Shown here one piece after another: positions 46,874-51,875 of a stretch of DNA of 51,875 nt (its first letter is position 1; each line of letters starts with the position of its first letter). A program made the position numbers and the translations under genes. The stretch is from Polychytrium aggregatum (Eukaryota > Chytridiomycota > Chytridiomycetes > Polychytriales), in assembly GCF_025602895.1 (NCBI RefSeq), contig NW_026516413.1:1-51875 (forward strand), read 5' to 3'. The notes beneath the pieces were generated by a model. The model had not been told where the DNA came from. It saw nothing but the letters and a program-made list of their open reading frames with translations, and did no database searches.

Positions 46874-47312
46874 TGCCAGATCACGGGATCAAGAGGAAGT
46901 CAAAAGAAGAAGATAGAGAAGGGTTTTATTGATCTTAGCGAGGCTAGGATCTTGAGTCAAGTGTGTCTGGGGTCGAAGGTGATGACCAGAAACATGAGCG
47001 GGCGAAGGCGGGCTATTTATCTGTCTGGCGGTCCCGGAGGCGAAGCCTGCCGCAGCGGGGGCGAAGCAGCGGAGGCGGCGGGACAGTAGCCAGGCGGCAG
47101 CGGCTAACCGGAGTAACATGTGAAAGTCTGACAAATGCTCGGTGGCTGACAAATGCGGGTGACACAGCGTCTGACTAATGCATGGTCGATGACAAATGCA
47201 GGGAACACAGAGCGGCGTGCGCAACATGAGAGCAAGGAAAAAGGAAAGGCGTTGCAGGACAAAGGAAAATGAAAGTGTGCGACTCAAACAGTGACACAAG
47301 TGCGACGGTGCA
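46874..47312 (-). mobile_element. 439-bp LTR (minus orientation), inverted copy of 49692-50130
   Basis: On the minus strand it begins TGCACCGTCGCACTT and ends GATCTGGCA. It is the same length as the plus-oriented copy and aligns over its whole length with few changes. Landmarks include the gacaaatgctcggtgg / gacaaatgcgggtgacac block and the AATAAAA signal near its end. The 22 bp next to its 5' end (47313-47334) also match the 22 bp before the other copy at 20 of 22 positions. That makes this a 3' LTR remnant or solo LTR with a scrap of internal sequence. No internal region lies on its left. Confidence 0.9.
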
Positions 47313-47775
47313 GCCAGGCGGGCAGAGGGATCTGTAAAAAATGACTTTGAATCAAGGAACCGATGGTATGTTGGAGGGGTCTGCGTGCCTCTCTATTTCT
47401 CACGACTGAGCTGTCATGAACTCCATCGGGTTCCTCTCCTCACGCGATTCAGACGAGTACCTCGCGCTGAAGCCAGGTGATTCGGGGAAAAAACCCGGGC
47501 TGTTCCCGAGTCCCGTAGTTGTAACCGCGCCAGACTGCAACGGTCCCTCGCCGACGTCGGTTGGCCTGCCTGCGCCGAGACTAGTCGCAGGTAAATACAT
47601 CCCGCAGACGAGCCCCTTCCTTTGAGCTCGTCTTGCCTCTTGTTATTTCCGGTTGTGTCTCTCGTATCGAATATATTTGGCATTTCCGTCTTCACCTCTC
47701 TCCTCCCGCTGTCGAGTCCCTGACATTAGGCAAGACCTTCAACCTCCCCCCCCTCTTGCCCTGACCTTTCCTATC
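47313..47775. other. Leader region of the decayed gag
   Basis: Contains a C/T-rich stretch and a C8 run just before the ATG at 47776, plus tcgaatatatttgg at about 47667. It may include the remains of the 5' LTR of the decayed element, but no LTR copy is recognisable. Confidence 0.4.
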
Positions 47776-49690
47776 ATGTCTGGCCACTCCATCACCGAAC
47801 AGGATGCCGCCATCCTCAAAGCAACCGTCAGCCGTGTCGACGAGCACACTCAGGTGCTCGACCGAATCTCCACCCAGTTGACCACTCAAAGGGCCGCCTT
47901 CAACGACCTCCGTGCCCGAGTCGTTCAGGACCAAGCCCAACGCCGTGCCGAGTTCAACGACGCCATAGTCCTTGGGGTCCACGAGGCTCTTCAAGCCCTC
48001 CGAGCCGCCCCTGGTCCCGCCCCTGTTGACCGCTACCAAGACGACCCCGAGCCCCAAGCCCAACAAGGTCGTCCCGTTCGCCCTGCCCGTCAGATCCGGC
48101 CGGCTCTTGGCGTTGCCGCAAGGATGGGCCCTCCAGAACGCTTCTCGGGCAAGGATCCAAGTCGCCTCAACGCCTTACTGGCCCACTGTCGTCTCGCCTT
48201 CGCGTCCAACCCCCGGATTACCCGACTTGCGTCGACAAGGTTTTTTACGCCCTCTCCTATCTTGAAGGAACGGCTGCTGACTACATGGCGCCGTTCATTG
48301 AACAGTTGGAAGCCCCTTGGGAGGAGCAACCCGAGGTCATCAACAACTTCGAAGACTTCTCCGAGGCCCTCCGCACCGCCTTCGGCCAAGTCCAACCTGC
48401 TGTTGCCGCCGCTCGTGACCTCGTCAAGCTCTCTCAAACCGGCTCCGCTGCCACTTATGCCTCCGAATTCCGTCGCCTCCGTATCCACCTTGCTGATTGG
48501 GGAGACAAGGCGCTCATGTTCCACTACGAGCACAATCTCAAGCCGTCGGTTCAGGAAGAGTTGTCCCGTCAAGAGTTCGACTCCCTCGAAGAGCTCATCA
48601 GCGCCTCAATCCTGATTGACAACCGACAGGAGGACCAACTCTCGCGCCGTTCGGCCCACCGCCCCTCGGCCCTCGGCCCCTGGGCCACGCCAAGTCCCAC
48701 GCCCAGTTTTCCAAGCTCCCCGTCCCCTCACCCCTGGTCCGCAGCCCATGGACTTGGGCCAGACGGGTGCCCGCCGACTGACTCCTGAGGAGAGGGAAGC
48801 CCTCCGACTGGCCGGGAAGTGCTACTACTACAAGAAGGAAGGACATGTCGCCCTCCGCTGTCCCCTCAAGCTTGCCCCTCGCACTTCTCTTGTCCCCGCT
48901 CCCCTCGCCTCCGTGGATGCCAATAAACTCTCCGACCAGGAAAACTTCTCTGCCTAGAAAAGGTCAGAGGAGCTTTCCTAGGCGAGTCGTTTACACCACA
49001 ATCTCCTTCTGCCCCCGCTGTGCCGTGCCATCTTGCTCCCGTTACCGTTTCTTTCTCCCCTACCATGCAACCTTGTCCTGATCCTGTCATAGAACCCCAA
49101 CCTTCCATTGATGTGTCTATCTTGCACAACTCGGAGTCCATTGCCGCCACCGCCATGATTGACACTGGCGCGGTCACTTCTCTATGGACTCTGAGTTTGC
49201 AGCACGGCATAACCTTCCCACGTTTGCTTCTTCATTCCTGATTACCCTTGCTGATGGTTCTGCTCTGAAGTCCAGTCACAGTGTTTGTGTCCCGATGGTC
49301 GCCGGCGACAATCACTACGAACAAGCTTCGTTCGCACTGATTGAGCTGGCGTCCCACCCCATCATTCTGGGAATGGACTGGATCTCGAAGCACAAACCCC
49401 ATTTTGATTGGTACCACAATTCTGTCTTTCTTCCATGCACGCCAATCCATTCCATGTCCTCCGTCTCCGAAGCTCCGCGTGAATCTTGTCCTCCCGTGCC
49501 TGAGTCCGAGTCCGAGTCCGAATCCGAGTCCGAGTTCGAGTCCGAGTCCGAGTCCGAGTCGTCCCCAGTTGAACCCCAGCCTTGCTCTGCCGTGCCCGAG
49601 ACCTGCCCAACCAAGGTCGACCAAGTGTCCGCACCGTTGCCCCAAGCTGTCCCCGTTGCCAAGCTGTCACAGATCGCTCTGCCCGCCTAG
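47776..49690 (+). pseudogene. Decayed Ty3/gypsy-like gag-protease
   Basis: Gag starts MSGHSITEQDAAIL with a coiled coil, then the retrotransposon gag core (MGPPERFSGKDPSRLNALL; later YMAPFIEQLEAPWEE, YASEFRRLRIHLADWGDKAL). The frame shifts near 48215 (a C5 run), again around 48660, and again near 49185. The zinc knuckle reads CYYYKKEGHVALRC, with the second Cys of CCHC lost. The protease frame shows AMIDTGAVTSL (Asp-Thr-Gly active site) and HPIILGMDWISKHKPHFDW. A Glu/Ser repeat and a Pro-rich tail end at TAG 49688-49690, one base before the LTR. Reverse transcriptase and integrase are absent. The element is non-functional as it stands. Confidence 0.85.
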
Positions 49691-49691
49691 C

Positions 49692-50130
49692 TGCACCGTC
49701 GCACTTGTGTCACTGTTTGCGTCGCACACTTTCCTTTTCCTTTGTCCTGTGACGCCTTTCCTTTTTCCTTGCTCTCATGTTGCACACGCCGCTCTGTTTT
49801 CCCTGCATTTGTCATCGACCATGCATTAGTCAGACGCTGTGTCACCCGCATTTGTCAGCCACCGAGCATTTGTCAGACTTTCACATGTTTCTCCGGTTAG
49901 CCGTTGCTGCCTGGCTGCTGTCCCGCCGCCTCCGCTGCTTCGCCCCCGCTGCGGCAGGCTTCGCCTCCGGGACCGCCAGACAGATAAATAGCCCGCCTTC
50001 ACCCGCTCATGTTTCTGGTCATCACCTTCGACCCCAGACACACTTGACTCTAGATCCTAGCCTCGCTAAGATCAATAAAACCCTTCTCTATCTTTTTCTT
50101 TTGATCTCCTCTTGATCCCGTGATCTGACA
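49692..50130 (+). mobile_element. 439-bp LTR (plus orientation)
   Basis: Begins TGCACCGTCG and ends GTGATCTGACA. An AATAAA polyadenylation signal (ATCAATAAAACCC) lies about 55 bp from its end, and gacagataaatag upstream could be a TATA-like element. It serves as 5' LTR of the element starting at 50131, where TGGTAGC could be a primer-binding site for an initiator-Met-type tRNA. It also directly follows the stop codon of the decayed gag-protease. Confidence 0.92.
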
Positions 50131-51188
50131 TGGTAGCATCGGTCGATCCCGCCGTTAATGCCTGTCTCCAGGCCCTTGAACAACTATCGCTCGAGGACCG
50201 CGCCCTGGTCCTCTCCGCCCTGACTGCCCAGCCGAATCTCCCCACGGTCCCTCCCGGTTTCAAGCGCCCCAAGATCCCGCTCCCCGACGCCTTCACTGGC
50301 GAGCGTAAGGCTGCTGTCGTTGACGAGTTTGTCTTCTCAATGACCGAGTACATTGCCTTCCACAGTCTCGATGACGCCACCGCTGTCGCCACCGTCGCCA
50401 TGAACCTCAAGGGCAAGGCCAAGACCTGGTGGCGCCTCTGGTCCCAGGGCAAGCAACTCGACAACCTGACCCCGGCCGCCGTCCTGTCCCTCGTCCGCGA
50501 CACCTTCCTTCCGTCCACCTCGCTGCGCACCACCGAGGATGAGTTCGAAGCACTGCGCCACACCGGCTCCGTCGAGCAGTTCAACTCTCGCTTCCGCGAT
50601 CTCCTCCTCGAGCTGCCCCACTTCAGCAACAACCGCCAGAACCTGCAGCGCTACCTCACCAAGCTCAAGCACAGGGTGCGCATCGAAGTCGAATGGAAGC
50701 TTGACTCCAACACAGCCACCCTCGAAGATGCCATGGCCCTCGCCGAGCGATACGAGTCCATTATGGGTCAATCGCAACCCCTGATGCAGCAGCCCGCTCG
50801 CACTCAGTTCCGCGATCAACCCTTCCGCGAGCTCCAGTTCCAGCGACCTCCTCTCTTCCGCGCTCCACCTGGTCAGCCGCAGTTCCGCCCAATGGTCCGT
50901 CCTCCTCGTCCCGCCTTCCAGCCGACCCAGCCTCCCGCACGTGACCCCAACGCCATGGACCTCGACAACGTCGACATGCGCCCGATCAAGAAGCTCACCG
51001 ACCGCGAGAAGGAGTACCTCCGCCGTAACGGAGGCTGCTTCCGCTGCCGCAAGTTCGGCCACATCGCCTCGCAGTGTCCCTTGAACCAGCCCCGCATCAA
51101 CGCCATCGTCGAGACCGCCGACCAGGCCACCTTCTACGAAGATCAGGGAAACGACGAGGCGGCAACCCCTGGATACTACGACCTCTGA
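50130..51188 (+). CDS. Retrotransposon Gag (capsid-nucleocapsid), Ty3/gypsy type
   Basis: Intact 352-residue frame. Structural protein that would form the particle and bind element RNA. The capsid core is FKRPKIPLPDAFTGERKAAVVD, LKGKAKTWWRLW, FEALRHTGSVEQFNSRFRDLL and LTKLKHRVRIEVEWKL. A Pro/Gln/Arg-rich linker leads to one CCHC zinc knuckle, CFRCRKFGHIASQC, with all ligands present. The start codon spans the LTR/internal junction (last A of the LTR plus TG), so the frame begins in the presumed primer-binding site. There is no normal 5' leader between LTR and gag. Near the end, a -1 frameshift signal leads into the protease frame. Compared with the decayed gag upstream it is unrelated at residue level beyond the general gag core, so two element families or lineages meet here. 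Confidence 0.93.
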   Translation: MVASVDPAVNACLQALEQLSLEDRALVLSALTAQPNLPTVPPGFKRPKIPLPDAFTGERKAAVVDEFVFSMTEYIAFHSLDDATAVATVAMNLKGKAKTWWRLWSQGKQLDNLTPAAVLSLVRDTFLPSTSLRTTEDEFEALRHTGSVEQFNSRFRDLLLELPHFSNNRQNLQRYLTKLKHRVRIEVEWKLDSNTATLEDAMALAERYESIMGQSQPLMQQPARTQFRDQPFRELQFQRPPLFRAPPGQPQFRPMVRPPRPAFQPTQPPARDPNAMDLDNVDMRPIKKLTDREKEYLRRNGGCFRCRKFGHIASQCPLNQPRINAIVETADQATFYEDQGNDEAATPGYYDL

Positions 51189-51209
51189 AGGACCCGGCGA
51201 GTTGCCGCC
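51146..51209 (+). promoter_or_regulatory. Programmed -1 ribosomal frameshift signal, gag-to-protease
   Basis: Heptamer GGGAAAC at 51146-51152 lies in the gag frame as G GGA AAC, the X XXY YYZ rule. After a 5-nt spacer, GGCGGCAAC (51158-51166) pairs perfectly with GTTGCCGCC (51201-51209) across a 34-nt loop that contains the gag stop codon (51186-51188). The -1 frame is open from the heptamer through the protease. Confidence 0.85.
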
Positions 51210-51875
51210 ATCCGACTCCGACCCCCGACGCTGAACTATTGACTCTCGCCACCGGACCTCACCTGATCAACTCTCTCATCGACGAACCCCACCGCATTGC
51301 CGCCAACCACGGCAAGGGACTGCTTGTGATCGACGCCACCCTCAACGGCTCCCCGATCACCGTCCTCATCGACCCTGGTGCGACCAACTCGCACATCTCC
51401 GAGACCCTCGCCTCGACCCTCGACCTTCGAACCAAGACCACCGCCAACGCCGTCACGATGCCCAACGGCAAGTCCTTCCCGTCCTCCGTCACCGATCCCG
51501 TCGACCTCACCATCCACGACTACCACGCCCGCATCAACCTCTTCACCGCGCCACTCACCTGGGACGTTATCCTCGGCAAGAACTGGCTCGACCAGACCAA
51601 CCCCGAGATCGACTGGCCCTCCAACCGAATCAAGTTCTCGATCGACGGGAAGCACCACACTTGGACGGCATCGCGACCCGACACCGGAATGCCACTCACG
51701 ACCCTCGAACTCCGATCCCAGTACCACATGTCGACCCAGCAGATCAACGCACTGGCTTCGACTCCCGGCGCCGTGTATGTTTGTACTCTGAGCAGTGACT
51801 TGAATACAGTTGCTGTTGAACCCTACGACCCCGTTGCCCAACTTGCCCGTGTCCTCGAACCACTGACCCCGAACA
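51150..51875 (+). CDS. Retrotransposon aspartic protease / Pol, frameshift extension of Gag (3' cut by window end)
   Basis: Reads in the -1 frame relative to gag with no stop from the slippery site to the window edge. The protease domain starts GKGLLVIDATLNGSPITVLI and has the active-site triad as DPGATNSH rather than the usual D(S/T)G. The flap region follows (TMPNGKSFPSSVTDPVDLTI), then the second family signature WDVILGKNWLDQTNPEIDW. It would process the Gag-Pol particle. No ATG is needed if it is made by frameshifting. Reverse transcriptase should follow beyond the window. Confidence 0.88.

Overview
The window looks like nuclear DNA of a zoosporic, early-diverging fungus (chytrid grade). 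The fungal signs are a fused trifunctional histidine gene (HIS4 type), an FYV7-type rRNA processing factor and Ty3/gypsy-like retrotransposon genes. The signs of a flagellum are TTLL1, Chibby and radial spoke protein 9. Genes are dense, moderately GC-rich and rich in short GT-AG introns. I built exon models by hand: each listed set of exons keeps frame and gives a whole number of codons. Family names come from recognised motifs, not from a database search.

Layout. 1-3134: the 5' part of MLH3 (-), a 7-bp minisatellite and an intronless FAD monooxygenase (-). 3608-5972: FYV7 (-) and SDHAF3 (-). 6294-9545: a 10-exon gene (+) whose N-terminal region resembles the TPP1/Tpz1/Est3 OB fold of telomere complexes. 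9830-13464: MFAP1 (+) and an NDFIP/Bsd2 homologue (+). 14060-17613: Chibby (-) and TTLL1 (+), a divergent ciliary pair. 18122-23521: condensin CAP-H (-) and a probable axonemal protein (+). 24408-26837: a secreted His/Ser/Asp/Asn repeat protein (+). 26988-31957: a small unknown ORF (-), ERV1 (-) and HIS4 (+). 33073-38032: an M3 oligopeptidase (-) and an FHA protein (-). 38701-43715: RSPH9 (-), NUDT21/CFIm25 (+) and a TLDc/OXR1 gene (+).

From about 43.7 kb the window becomes gene-poor and retrotransposon-rich. It holds a candidate 420-bp LTR, a 439-bp LTR in minus orientation, a decayed gag-protease region, a second 439-bp LTR in plus orientation, and an intact gag that runs into a protease/pol frame cut by the window end. 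The gag-protease junction carries a textbook -1 frameshift signal: an in-phase slippery heptamer, a 5-nt spacer and a perfect 9-bp stem. A diverged dispersed repeat recurs in at least four of the intergenic gaps between 5 and 39 kb.

Themes. Three to four genes serve the flagellum (TTLL1, CBY1, RSPH9 and the repeat protein at 22.2 kb). Others serve chromosome maintenance (MLH3, CAP-H, the TPP1 candidate), RNA processing (FYV7, MFAP1, NUDT21) and mitochondrial assembly (SDHAF3, ERV1). They are housekeeping neighbours, not an operon-like system. Three stretches of two genes share short divergent promoter regions.
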